DNA of 64,000 nt from Juglans regia (taxonomy: Eukaryota > Streptophyta > Magnoliopsida > Fagales > Juglandaceae), in contig NC_049910.1 in the NCBI RefSeq assembly GCF_001411555.2, positions 30,537,150-30,601,149 of the forward strand, in the 5' to 3' direction. The notes below the pieces were generated by a model. That model worked only from the letters and a program-made list of their open reading frames with translations, was not told the origin of the DNA and searched no databases. Of the stretch, positions 21,453 through 32,424 are shown one piece after another; within the stretch, counting starts at the first letter, position 1; the number at the start of each line of letters is the position of its first letter. The position numbers were made by a program, and so were the translations under genes.

Positions 21453-23760
21453 TTAACAAAAATAGAACGGAACATCATCGTAACCAGATCACATTCAGAT
21501 ACAAAATCAGAACTTTATGCCAAGTTTTTCAGATGACACATCATATCAAAACAAAATACTGAATAGTTTCATATCATTTCACATGTTCGAAATAAACAAA
21601 ATCAAAGCATCTTCATTTAATCATAGTAAAAACTTTTAGATTTTCATAGTCGCTCTTTTTGCATAGTTCAGAAATAAAATGCACAAAATTAGCTCATATC
21701 TACACCAGTCATGACTAAAAATATTTTCTCTTATATAGAATTTATGCATCTGCATAATAAACATCTGAGGTCGTTTTCAGATTTCTTTTCAAAAACAAAC
21801 ATGCTTATTTTTAAAGTCAACCTCATGTCATTTCTTTTATGCAAAAGAAGTATATGAACGCCGCTTACCTGGACTTCTTAACATTTCAGAAATTTTCCTC
21901 AACAATGCTGAACAAATATAAATTGTTACCTATAAAGAATAATCACGTAAATTTCATAAATTTCTAAATCCCTCGTAATTAAACCCAAAAAAATGTTTTA
22001 AGTAACCTACTTGAATTCCTCAAACCCTAACATCTTTGAAATCTTAAGATCTCATTACTCAAAAAGTTCTAATTTTCCCATCAACTCTCCAAATTATGAA
22101 TGTGATTATACTGTAAAATATCTCCAACAGTCACACATCTAAATTCTCTTAGTTTAATCACAACAATAACATCATAATTAAGAAACTCTGTGTTACCAAT
22201 TAGGGCCTATATGTAATTTACTATATATGGGCTTAAAAATCTAACAATGGAAAAAGGAAGAGAGACTAGAGGTCTTATGAGCAGAGTGTGCATGCGGTGT
22301 GAGTTGTTGGTTTGACCGTGGACCTCTGGCGTGGGTGAGCGACGGTGGATGTTCTAGCTGGTAGAGCACAAAGATGATAGAGAGGGAGAGAGAGAGTAAG
22401 CTGAGAGAACACGGTGAAAACAAATGAGGGAGAGACGGAGAGAGTACGACGTGTGGAAGGGAGAGATAACTCACTGTGGAATAGCGAGGAGGCGTGCGAT
22501 CGGTTGGGAGCTACGTGCGGTGACTTCCGTCGTGAAACGTGGTTGAAAAACTGAGGGGCACGGGGAGAGTGAAAGGTCGATGGAGAGGAGCTTAGTGGAG
22601 AACTTGAGCAAGAACTTGCTCTGTTTTTGGCTGGTTAAAACAAAGGAGTATGGGGCTTGGTGGTGCACGGCAGCAAATAGGAGGAGTCGTGCAGTGGGCT
22701 ACGGTTTCACGTGGCTGGGTAGCTGCTAAGCAGGAGTGTTATGGTGCAAACGTTGAACGTGGCTGAGTCGTGGATGTGGGAGGTGGTTTATGTGGTTGTT
22801 GCATCTGAGATGGTGCAAAACATGGCTGTTTGGGGATGTGCGTGGGTGGTCACACTTGGGGCTGAGCGTTCGGTGGGTGGTTTATGCATCAACCGTAGGC
22901 TATTACCGTGGGGGAAAGATGTGGGTTGTTGGGTTCGACGATGGTGGTGATGGGTGCGACGGCGGTTTGCTTGGCTAGAACAGAGGGTTGCAACTGGCAG
23001 AGCTCAAAGGCCTCGATAGCATGAGGTGGTGTCTTGCATGATCACAACAGATTCATGCATGGACTGACCGTGCGTGGGCTGGGAGATGCGAGGCAACTTG
23101 CCGTTTGAGAGACTTGGTGGCTATGAAAGAAGAAACTAAATATCAGAGGGTTGGAAAACTTGGTTGTGTGCGTGAGTTTGGTGCTACCTAGACATGGAGA
23201 CATGAGGGAGATAACGTGCGGCAGCCCTAACTTATCAAACTGACCAACTGCTATACGTGAGTATATATACATCTATTACACAATTGTTGTCATAAATGTA
23301 ATGGGATAGGAACATTCATGCCGTGGAGAAAACGAACGTGAAGAGCAACCCTAGTTGAGGGAAGTTCTACGTGTATGAGATGATGCCTAAATAGGTGGTT
23401 GAAACCCTAGGAAAAATAGGAAGACGCATGCATGGCATGATCTCACCGGCTTGGCTTTAGGGCTCGATAACAAATAAAATAAAAATAAAAAAATCCCACT
23501 TGTTTCATAAAATATTTACTGAATTAAACATAAATATCAAACCTAAAAAAAATCCATAATCCATCAATATAAAAATTGGGCCCATAACCAATTTTTTTTT
23601 AAAAAATACCCACTAAAACTCAAATGGGCCTTTCTTCCATATAAAAAAGAGAAATACTTTAAACCGCTCCATATATTTTTCACTAAATAACATCCCTCCA
23701 ATGAAGAAATGTCACGTATAGGTCCTATTTTATCAACACTATAATTGCACACAGACTAAT

Positions 23761-24180
23761 CTTACGAGAACAAAAAGAAATCTGAAATCCTCCTCCCCCC
23801 ACCCCCTCTCGCAAACACCTCACACTGGCGTTGAGCCCTCCCTCCACCACCTCTCGCAACCACCTCGCACAGGCATCAAGCCCTGCCCCCACCCCCTCTC
23901 GAGCCAAACCCCTCACCCGTGGACCCTTCCCCCCAGGCGAACCCCTCGTGGCCCTCCTCCCCCCACCATCTCGCAACCACCTCGAACCGACGTCAAGCCC
24001 TGCTCCCACCCCCTCTTGAGCCGAACCCCTCACCCGCGGAACCTCCCTCAAGAGAACCCCACACTCTGATCTCGCCATCGCAATCCAACGCCCACCTCTT
24101 GCCCACCTCTCGCCCACCTCTTGCAACCTTTGTCGGCAAACTCCCTGTCAACCTTCGAAAGTATTCAAGCCTTTGGTAAG
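23761..24180. repeat. GC-rich imperfect tandem repeat
   Basis: Units beginning CTCGCAACCACCTCG occur about three times with CCCACCCCCTCTCGAGCC and CCCCTCACCCG between them. This is a sharp GC island in AT-rich DNA. The long open frames on both strands follow from the repeat composition and are not called as genes. The downstream TTTGGTAAGGTAATC resembles a splice donor, so it could be a TE 5' leader. Confidence 0.6.
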
Positions 24181-24635
24181 GTAATCTTTCTAGTTTCTTA
24201 CTTTGCTCCACTGCCATGAAATGGAGATTTTGCAAAGCTACGTAATGTACCTTGTGATTGTTCATTGTTGCTTGTGGTTCTTAACCTTTATGAAAATTTG
24301 TGATTGGATTTGTGATTATCTAAAATAGGATATTTGAAATGGGTCTGTGATTATGTTTGAGTACGGTAGCGATGGACACTACTGAGGCAAACGCACTGTT
24401 GTGGACGATGGTGAAACTCGACTGTGGACAACGGTGAATGTGAATGTGAATGTTAGGCGACAGACGATGATGAAAGACAATGTGGTTTTATGTTCTTTAG
24501 TATAGACTTTCTGGCATGGTGCTTTTTGATTGGGGGCTATTAAATGCCCAAAACCAACCTGACCATTACAAAGAGGAACTCTATAAAAAAAAAAAAATTT
24601 TTGAAAACATGTTTCGTGTTGGGCCTGGTGTTACA

Positions 24636-25131
24636 GTTTCGGCATAAAACTTTCGTACAGTAATGCCTTTTGACTAGAGCTACAAGTTCTTCAAGTTCAT
24701 CTGCTCAAAGAGGTGGTGAAAAGAACTCTGTGGATTAACTGGAAAAGCTCTTCCTTGGTTAGTTTCAAATAGAGATAAAGAAGCAAAAAGGTTTGTACCT
24801 CCAAGAAGGGATTGTATTTGAGTAATAATAATCGGGAGAAGAAGGACAAAAGGGGGTTTGAGAGAGTCTTGAGGATGGCTGAAAAAATTGGGCTAAGCAT
24901 AAAGGAAGCATCAAAGCATAATCTCAATATGGTGGCTGATTACTAGCCCCATCACTACGGTCTCGTGCTAGATGCTTCTCCATTGGAGATAGTAAAAATA
25001 AAGGAATGGGATCCTGCTTCTGTTGAGGAAGATAAAGGTTATCTCTTTGGGTAGCTCTGGATGAGGTTACAGTTCCTCAGAATTTGGGGGCAATCATTAG
25101 GTCGGCTTACTTCTTTGGAGCTTCAGGGGTG
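24636..25131 (+). pseudogene. SpoU methyltransferase fragment, left duplicon
   Basis: This is the partner of 60,277-61,316. The first part (24,636-24,768) matches 60,277-60,433, then about 550 bp are missing and the match resumes at 60,985 (GTACCTCCAAGAAGGG) to 61,316. The end keeps SpoU motif 1 ([11 protein letters not shown]). It has in-frame stops and small indels and lacks motifs 2 and 3, so no active enzyme is possible. The start is fused to LTR-like element C; the end at 25,131 is the right boundary of the left duplicon. Confidence 0.9.
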
Positions 25132-25228
25132 ATATGATTATCACAACCCAGTGGATCATAAGTCCATCAAAGGTTAAGTTTTGTTAAATGGTTCAAACTC
25201 TAATGTATTCTAGATGATGTTACTCCCG
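25132..25228. other. duplicon end to hexokinase remnant junction
   Basis: Short sequence with no match elsewhere in the window. It links the SpoU fragment to the hexokinase remnant and ends in a plausible splice acceptor region (TATTCTAG). Confidence 0.4.
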
Positions 25229-25988
25229 GAATTGTTCGATTTTATAGCCGTAGCTCTTGCAAAATTTGTTGATACAGAAAGTCAAGGGTTTCATCCTGCA
25301 CCTGGTATATAGACAAAGGGTGTTGCTTTGGTTGCTTGTCCTCGGTCTTCCATATTGATATAGCTATCTTTGTTTGTTGTTATAATTGATGACTAGGTCT
25401 GTGGTCCATTTTTCAAATAAAAAGTAAGCATAAAAAACCTGCAAATATTTTTTTTATACTGATCATTCCTGTGTTAAAAGCTCTTTCGCTTTAAATTTAA
25501 CTAGTAAATGTTTCGTGGTGCCTTTTTTTTAAAAAAAAATTCACTTTATTCCGTGGCAACAATTTTCCCTGCTCATATCATAAGAATGGCCATTCACCTA
25601 AGCCAGATAGAAGGGCCCCAGAGCTTGATCTGGATTTTAAAATGATGCAAACCTCTTATGTCAGGATCTAGAAACAAGATGTAATGTGTAAATGGAAAAT
25701 CTTGGGAGTAGAAGTCGATAATTGCAATTAGACTTGGCTGCAATTACAGTTTGGTATCATAATATTTGTGTTTCTGGATTCCTCAATCTTTCGTCCTGTT
25801 TTCTATGATCTTTGTTTCTATCATGGGCAACACTAACTTGCTGGTTTAATGTAGGTCAATGATACAATCGAAACATTAGCAGGAGGTAGATACCCGCAAT
25901 CAGGATGTCCTTGCTGGTGTCATTTTAAGCACTGGTACAAATGCAGCATATCCTGTAGAAAGGGCACATGCCATTCCCAAGTGGCATG
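25229..25988 (+). pseudogene. hexokinase gene fragment
   Basis: Two exon remnants of a plant hexokinase. The first (25,229-25,306) encodes ELFDFIAVALAKFV then DTESQGFHPAPG, the N-terminal lobe helix that precedes the phosphate-1 region in the family. The second starts at 25,855 after AATGTAG and encodes [13 protein letters not shown]; after a one-base shift it continues [18 protein letters not shown] and [11 protein letters not shown]. The exons that normally lie between them are missing from the intervening 550 bp, which looks intronic. The fragment is cut at 25,988 by the copia 5' LTR. The active-site VNDT stretch is retained, but the gene is broken. Confidence 0.85.
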
Positions 25989-26409
25989 TGAAAGAGCACG
26001 TCTCCTCGTGAGAGACTTTGGTTTACGTGCCACACATTTTCAAATATATTATATATAATTATTTTAATAATTTTATATTTATATTAAAAATTATAGATAA
26101 TTAAAAGTAAAGATATTATTCATTAAAAACCAGCAGTTACATTCCTTGATGGAAGGAAGCAACACTTAAAAAACAGTGAATAAGGGTCTTGGTTTATCTA
26201 TATATAAAAGTCTGTGATTCTCCATCAGTCACATTCATTAACGTAAAAAGATAAGCTGAAAACCCTTACCCAATACTCTCCTCTCTATATAGAAATCATG
26301 AGGGTTCATAGTTCAGAAACAATCGGTTCTTGCAAATACTTGATCAACGATAGTCAGAGATTAGTATTCTAATGATTCTTTATTATTAGATTTTCTCTCA
26401 AATCTTACA
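25989..26409 (+). repeat. copia 5' LTR
   Basis: It starts TGAAAGAGCACGTCTCC and ends TCTTACA, about 421 bp. The first 150 bp match 35,083-35,236. The start follows the string GCATG of the hexokinase remnant. Divergence between the LTRs is appreciable (about 15-20% by eye), so the insertion is old. Confidence 0.85.
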
Positions 26410-26413
26410 ATAG

Positions 26414-26426
26414 TGGTATTAGAGCC
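26414..26426 (+). promoter_or_regulatory. primer binding site for initiator tRNA-Met
   Basis: TGGTATTAGAGCC lies 4 bp after the LTR. The plant copia consensus complementary to the 3' end of initiator tRNA-Met is TGGTATCAGAGCC; one base differs. Confidence 0.9.
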
Positions 26427-27606
26427 AACTCTTATGCCACAATGTTAGTATAGATTTCGATTGTTATGTGGATTGTTTATTGAAACACATGTCTGGGCAT
26501 GATCTGTGTTGATATCGTTCTGTGGGTTGTTATTATGTGTTAGAGTTTATCATTTTCCTTTTTTTACCTAGACATGTTTTATTTATCATAATATATTTCA
26601 ATTTGTGTTTGTATTTCAGAGAGATCTGAAATATTTTTGATTTTGTAAATAAAAAAATCTTGTGAATTTGTTGATGAAACGAGATTTACGTTTAACATCT
26701 TATCTGTTATTTGGTATGATTTTTCTCACAATCTTTTTCGCAAGAAAACGAGAATTTTTCTTTTTTGTTTTTGGATGAAGGATAGGGATGAATTTTTCAT
26801 CTGTTTGCATGCCGACTCACGGCGCTTGCAACGGATAGTCCTATCCGTTAGGCATGAAGTGGTGCCTTCTTTCCTGATAAACCATTTTAATTAATAGGAA
26901 TGAAATGAAACAGTGCCTTTTCAAATCAAGCCTCTCAAGGCAGTTGCAGCGGCTTTTATTTGAAAAGATACGATTTTTTCTGGCTTGTATCTTGCGGTCC
27001 TATGGGGTAGGGATTTGATTCAATTGAATCCCTCAAACCAAATGACACGTATGGAAGCTTGACCACAGGATGGTTGAGTCTCAGTTAGTGAAAAGGTGAT
27101 TTTCGTTTGTATAAAATAATAAAACATTTGGTCAAAAGGACAATGCAGAAAACGTCCTATTTAATTGTATTAATATATATATATATATGGGTGTGTGTGT
27201 TTCTTTGTCTAACCATTTGGTCAGCAAAATTATGGTTATTAATTTGTTTGGTTACTTTACACAAATCGAAGACTCATAATTAGATTTGTGTACAGAAACT
27301 AGTAATATATTTTGAATCATCTTGATGTTTGATTATTAGTTGATGTAATATCATCATAATTGAATACGTCATAGTCATGAATCAGTTTGTTATGGTGAAT
27401 TTATTAAAAAAAAATTGCCATATTAGAGTATAAATATTATTGTGTATTAAGAATAGCCGCAGCATCTTAAGATACAATAAGATTTTAATATATTTGATTT
27501 TATGTTGTTATAATGGTATTTTATATTGCAATTAAATCATTATAGTAATTACTTGGCCCTACAGGGAGGTATTTATTAAAAAAAATGATGATTTAATTGG
27601 AATATG
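26427..27606 (+). other. copia untranslated leader, first part
   Basis: AT-rich leader without a credible ORF. It contains a short (TA)n(TG)n tract around 27,173-27,202. The leader continues after the hAT element to the gag ATG at 28,842. Confidence 0.6.
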
Positions 27607-28544
27607 TAGGGTTGTTCACTGACCCAACCCGATCCAGGAAAACCAATTTCCGACCGGATCTGAATCTGTCTCATTACCAATAACCCGTTAACCGATTACC
27701 CATTAACTGATTACTCGATTTTTTTTTTTTTTAATTTGGGAGATTTCTCTCACTAACCCAATTCCAAATCACAATCAAACCCACGCGATAATCATCTTAA
27801 AATCGAAATCAGATGTAACCCGGATGCCAAATATGATATTAGCATTGAAAAAAACAGAGCACATTGACTAGACCCAGAAGAAAAACCTAGTAAAGCAAAA
27901 TAAGAAAGGCTCTGATACAAAATGAAAGAAACAGGGAAGATGGTTATTGTACCATGATTCTCCCTTTTCTTGGGCTTGAATTCCCGGATAGTGATTTCTT
28001 GATTCTCGATCACCAGCTTGAAGTGTGCTCTGTTTCGTTCTTGAAACTTTCCTTCCCAAAATGCGTGTAAAAACAGAGAGAAACATAACTAATTTCATAA
28101 AGCAAGCCCGGCTGTGTTGAGAGAGAGAGAGAGAGAGAGAGTGGTAGATAACTGATGGTGTTTACACAGTAGAGAGAGAGACTCACAGAACTAAGAGAGA
28201 TAGAGCTTAATATAAGAATCCTACACAATAGAGAGAGAGAGACTTACTTTCTAGAAGAATCCTGAAAGGTATAGCTCAATATAATAATATTCCTCAAGGG
28301 TCAAATGCCATATTTTATAATATTGTTAGAAGGACACTCACCAAAGCTAGCATTAATTCTGAGTTTAAAAATACTGTTCTATTCGAGCTCCACACGTACA
28401 TACGTTCTGAATAAAAATTGGTTAAAATCGAGTAACGGATAATACCGTTTCCGATTTTAACCGTAAATGGGTAGGCTTTTCGGGTCGGGTTAATTTAAAA
28501 AACGGCTCGGGTCAGGCTTTCGGTTTTTTTTTTGTACAGCCCTA
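27607..28544. mobile_element. non-autonomous hAT-like element, 938 bp
   Basis: The ends are TAGGGTTGTTCA and TGTACAGCCCTA (an imperfect inverted pair). The flanking 8-bp duplication is GGAATATG / GGAATAAG (27,599-27,606 and 28,545-28,552), one mismatch. Subterminal stretches are rich in ACCCGA/TCGGGT and in ACCGATTACC-type repeats. No transposase is seen; the short minus-strand frames inside are not genes. It lies in the copia leader, so it is younger than that insertion. Confidence 0.85.
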
Positions 28545-28841
28545 GGAATAAGATCGTGAAAAGGATATCAGGTAAAGGAGATTTCCTATACCCATAGGTG
28601 CGGGATCTTTTTTTCTTAAATATTTGTAAAACACTTTTCAAAACAAAAAAATAAATAAATATTTGTAAAACACTAGTCTTATTATAAAGAAAAATACAAG
28701 CAAATCTTATGCATATTGCAATCTTTACTCACAGGGAGATTTATATTTGTTTTTTGAATTAAACATTGGTCAATTCAAACTATAGTTATTGTTTGATTCA
28801 AAACATTGATATATGTTCTTGATTATGTTATTGCAGCTACT

Positions 28842-29688
28842 ATGACTTCTTTTTTAAATAGTGAATCTTCTAATATTTCAATTCTAAATGGAGATAATTT
28901 TTCGGACTGGAAAGAAAATGTTCTTTCAACATTAGGGTTTATGAACTTGGACTTGGCACTTCGTGTGGATGAACCACCTATACCTACCGAATCAAGTTCA
29001 TTGGTAGATAAAAGTACTTATGAAAGGTGGGAGCAGTCTAACCGATTAAGTCTAATGCTCATTAAGTCACATATGAGTAAGAGCATTAGAGGTTCAATCC
29101 CAGATTGTGATAAAGTCAAGGATTGCATAAAGGCTATTGAAGAGCAATTTGTTAGTTCTGATAAGGCATTGGCTAGCACCCTAATGAACAAATTATCAGT
29201 TATAAAGCATGGCAAATCCAGAAGCATGCATGAGCACATAATGGAAATAAGGGATATTGCAGCCAAACTAAGGTCTTTCGAGATTGAGATCTCAGATTCA
29301 TTCCTTGTCCATTTCATACTCAACTCTCTTCCTACATAATATGGACAATTTAAGATTTCCTACAACACACATAAGAAAAAATGGTCCATTAATGAACTCT
29401 TAACCATGTGTGTACAAGAAGAAGATAGTTTGAAACATGAAAATATTGAAAGTGCTCATTTTGTTACTCATAGGAAGGGATAGTGGAAGAAAGGAAAAAG
29501 TGTCGGTGTTAATAAGTGGAAGAAGGATGGGAAAACGCTATTTAAACGCTATAGAGACAATGATACATGTTTCTTCTGCAAGAAAAAATGGCACAAAAAG
29601 AAGGATTGCATAAAGTATAAGTCATGGCTTGAGAAGAAATGTAATCTCAATTCTCTTGAGTGCTGTGAGTCCTATTTTGTAGACTCTC
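28842..29688 (+). pseudogene. copia gag, broken
   Basis: The frame from ATG 28,842 shows the copia gag (UBN2-type) region: ILNGDNFSDWKENVLSTLGF, then LADS-like spacer and LMNKLSVIKHGKSRSMHEHI, then FLVHFILNSLP. In-frame stops occur at 29,337 (TAA) and 29,481 (TAG); the frame continues past both. A zinc knuckle CFFCKKKWHKKKDC (CX2CX4HX4C) is at about 29,572-29,613. The ORF is then cut by the hAT at 29,689. Gag would form the capsid of the retrotransposon particle. The function is known from the family; this copy is dead. Confidence 0.85.
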
Positions 29689-31761
29689 TAGGGTGTTCAT
29701 CCGGGTTCCAACCCGGGAACCCGGGTAAACCCAGACCGGGACCCAGGTTTCAAACCCAGGCCAGAACCCGGACCGGATTGGTCCGGGTTAGACCCGGGCC
29801 AAAACCTGGTTGAACCCAGGTTTTTTAAAACTCGGATTCCGGGTTTCTGGTTGAACCAGTTTTTTTTTTTTTTTTTTAAATAGAAGTCTGTATTTAAAAG
29901 AATAATCTTATTTTAATAAAAACCTATACCATATTAAAGATTTTTCAAGAATAATCTATGTTGAAAAACATAATTTTTTTTTTTTTAATAAAAGGCTATA
30001 TTATGTGAAATTTTCTTCTAAGAGGTAATGTTATAAAGCATAATCCTAACATTGTGTAGAATAATAAAATATATAAAAATAAAAAACTAAAATGCATGCA
30101 ATCTACTACATATTACATTATTACAAAATATAAAATTACAAGATATGAGTTACAAATCAATAACATAGTCTTCTATGTGATTTAATCACACCAAATAAAA
30201 CTTCAAGCCTATTCGATGTAGCCACCCAACTGAAGACAACCGCTACATTGAATTCCTAGTATATTCTCTGCAGCCACCCAAACTGAAGATTTTAGTTTAA
30301 ATTAGAAATATATGATATAATTGAAAGTGAAATTGAGTAATACTGAGAGAGAGGGAGCAATTTTTCTGACCCCAATGTGGAGATCACCATAAAAGTTACA
30401 GATCTAGAGTTTTCAAGTAGAAGCACATGAATAGGTAAAATATAAATGAATTGCAAGCGGTTGTCTCATCTAACACAGCTCAAAAATGACATAAAGGAAG
30501 TTCAAATATCAGATTCACACCAAAAACATGACAAACAGGAACAAATCTGCCCATAAACAAACCCATACGCCCAAAATTTCCATCGCAACCAAGACAAAAG
30601 AAACACAGTATTATAAATCTCTCAAAGCATAAATCCAAATCAAGCACAACCCAAGACAATTTATAACATTCTCGTACAAACCAGACATATTGCTAAAAGG
30701 GTCTACTGATCATTGATCTAACAAAATCATCAAATACACTTGAAGCTACAAGAACACTTGATAATCACATGGGTTCTTGCTTATCATTTCAACAATAACA
30801 CATTATAAATAAAAATAACCAAGTATTGACATGGAAATCAGTAAAAATAAATAGTTTGTAACCCCACAACATCCCACAAACTCCATCTCAAACCATTGTG
30901 AAAAGACTCTGAGAGAGAAAAACAAAGCAAAAGGGTTAAGCAATATGAAATCTTCTGCCTTCATGTGTTTACCTTTGAGCAAAAACAAAAAAAGCACAGA
31001 CAATATTACTGTGTTTATGCAAAATTACTCATAATATTCCACAATATTACAGTGTATGCAAGAAATTAGGGATGATGTATAATTAATCCTTCTAGAAATT
31101 AGGGCTAGCAATAAACTAATTAATGACTCATGGAGGGATAGAACCAAACAGACCCCTGTTTGCTCCAACTCTTCGAGGGCGAGGGCGAGGGCGAGGGCAC
31201 GGCGGGCTTCGAGGGCACGGCGGGTTTGAGAGATGATAGTGGTATCATTTTACCAGGTCTAGAAGGCTCGAATGGATGTCGGTGAGAGATGGGTTTGAGA
31301 GCTTGATGGATATGAGTGTATTGGTGGGCGAAGAGGTGTACTGTGATCTAGGGTTGGCTAGTTTGGCCGAGGAAGAGAAGATTCTCAAAGCTGCGCTTCC
31401 GCAAGCCATCGGTGAGAGAGTGTACTCCAATCAACTACTCCTCTCCTTCAAGTAACCATCGAGATCATCATGCCGGCGGCTAGGGTTTCGTAGAATCGTT
31501 GCTAGGGTTGAGAGATGAAGGGGAGGGGAAGGAGGGGTCTGGGGTCACACGAGCCGAAGGAATGAGAATTTTTTTTTGCCTTTTATACAAATCCGGTCAT
31601 ACCGGGTTATGAAGATGAACCCGGGTTTCATACCGGGTCCGGACCGGATATATCCAGTTTTTATAATACGGATTCCAGCCCGGATCAAATCTGGGCCGGA
31701 ACCCAGTTTTCTGAGTTTCGAACCGGGCCGGAAAAAAATCCGGCCCAGATGAACAGTCCTA
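29689..31761. mobile_element. hAT-like element, 2,073 bp, inside copia
   Basis: The ends are TAGGGTGTTCATC and GATGAACAGTCCTA (imperfect inverted repeats), flanked by a perfect 8-bp duplication AGACTCTC (29,681-29,688 and 31,762-31,769). Subterminal regions are dense in ACCCGGG/CCGGGT blocks at both ends. No hAT transposase motif is present, so it is non-autonomous. A gene-like frame lies at 31,240-31,455 and a GAGGGC repeat at 31,176-31,199. Confidence 0.9.
31240..31455 (+). other. gene-like frame inside the hAT element
   Basis: About 71 codons end in TAA, including RDGFESLMDMSVLVGEEVYC then DLGLASLAEEEKIL and LPQAIGERVYSNQL. The composition looks like real protein and unlike the surrounding AT-rich sequence. 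It could be a captured host exon. I do not recognise the family and see no start codon with context. Confidence 0.3.
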
Positions 31762-31769
31762 AGACTCTC

Positions 31770-32424
31770 ATCATAATACAAAGTGGATCGATTCAGGTAC
31801 TTCAGTTCATGTTGTCAATATCATGCAGGGGTTTCTCAGCCCAACAAAACCGATGGGAAGTGAACAAGGCATCTACTCAAGAAATAGGATGCGTTCACAT
31901 GTCGAGACTGTAGGAACTTTTAGACTTATTTTAAATAATGGTTATATTTTGGATCTTGAAAACACATTTTACGTACCTTCATTTTCTAGAAAATTGGTCT
32001 CTATATCTAGATTAGTACTTTTGGGATTTGAATTTAATTTTGTGAATTCAAATGTTTTCACATTTAAAAACTTCACATTTGTAGGCTCTGGGACCATGAT
32101 TAATGGTTTGTATAAATTAAATTTAGATTTTTTTTCCGAAAATAGCCTATTAACTCTACATGATGAACTTGGCACTAAACATATATTATTGATGAGTCCT
32201 CCTCTATATTATGGCATAGAAGATTGGGACATATCTCCATTAAGAGAATTAAAATATTAGTTAATGATAGAGTCTTAAAGACTTTAGACTTATCAGATTT
32301 TGATACTTGTGTGGATTGAATAAAGGGTAAGCAAACCAACAAAACCAGTAAAGGTGCCAAGATGAGTGAGGAAATTCTTGAAATCATACACACTGACATA
32401 TGTTGACCATTTAGTACCCCTTGT
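31770..32424 (+). pseudogene. copia protease and pre-integrase region
   Basis: The first codons after the hAT target duplication read KWIDSGTS, where DSG (Asp at 31,790-31,792) is the aspartic-protease active site; copia proteases usually have DSGA here. The frame continues to about 32,260 (VPSFSRKLVSISRL, GLYKLNL of the pre-integrase region), then shifts. A stop-rich stretch at 32,260-32,424 corresponds to the zinc-binding N-terminal part of integrase, which is degraded. It is cut from gag only by the hAT insertion. Confidence 0.8.

Larger units (their letters stand above)
20792..24635 (-). mobile_element. LTR-like element C, possibly chimeric
   Basis: The left end (TGCAGTTGGGTC then AAGTTACTTCC) and 20,830-21,900 match element A in order, including the splice-donor-like motif at 21,861. 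The right end reads GGGCCTGGTGTTACA at 24,635. Flanking five bases differ (GACAC and GTTTC). It interrupts duplicon DNA exactly where the equivalent of 58,570-60,276 is missing. The interior holds G-rich stretches (22,240-23,300), an AT-rich part (23,460-23,740) and a GC-rich tandem repeat (23,761-24,180). It may be two elements fused by recombination. No gag or pol motif is seen. Confidence 0.55.

Noticed and set aside
23725..24265. Open frames of 86-133 codons on both strands
   Set aside because: They follow from the GC-rich tandem repeat; both strands are open at once and no motif is present.
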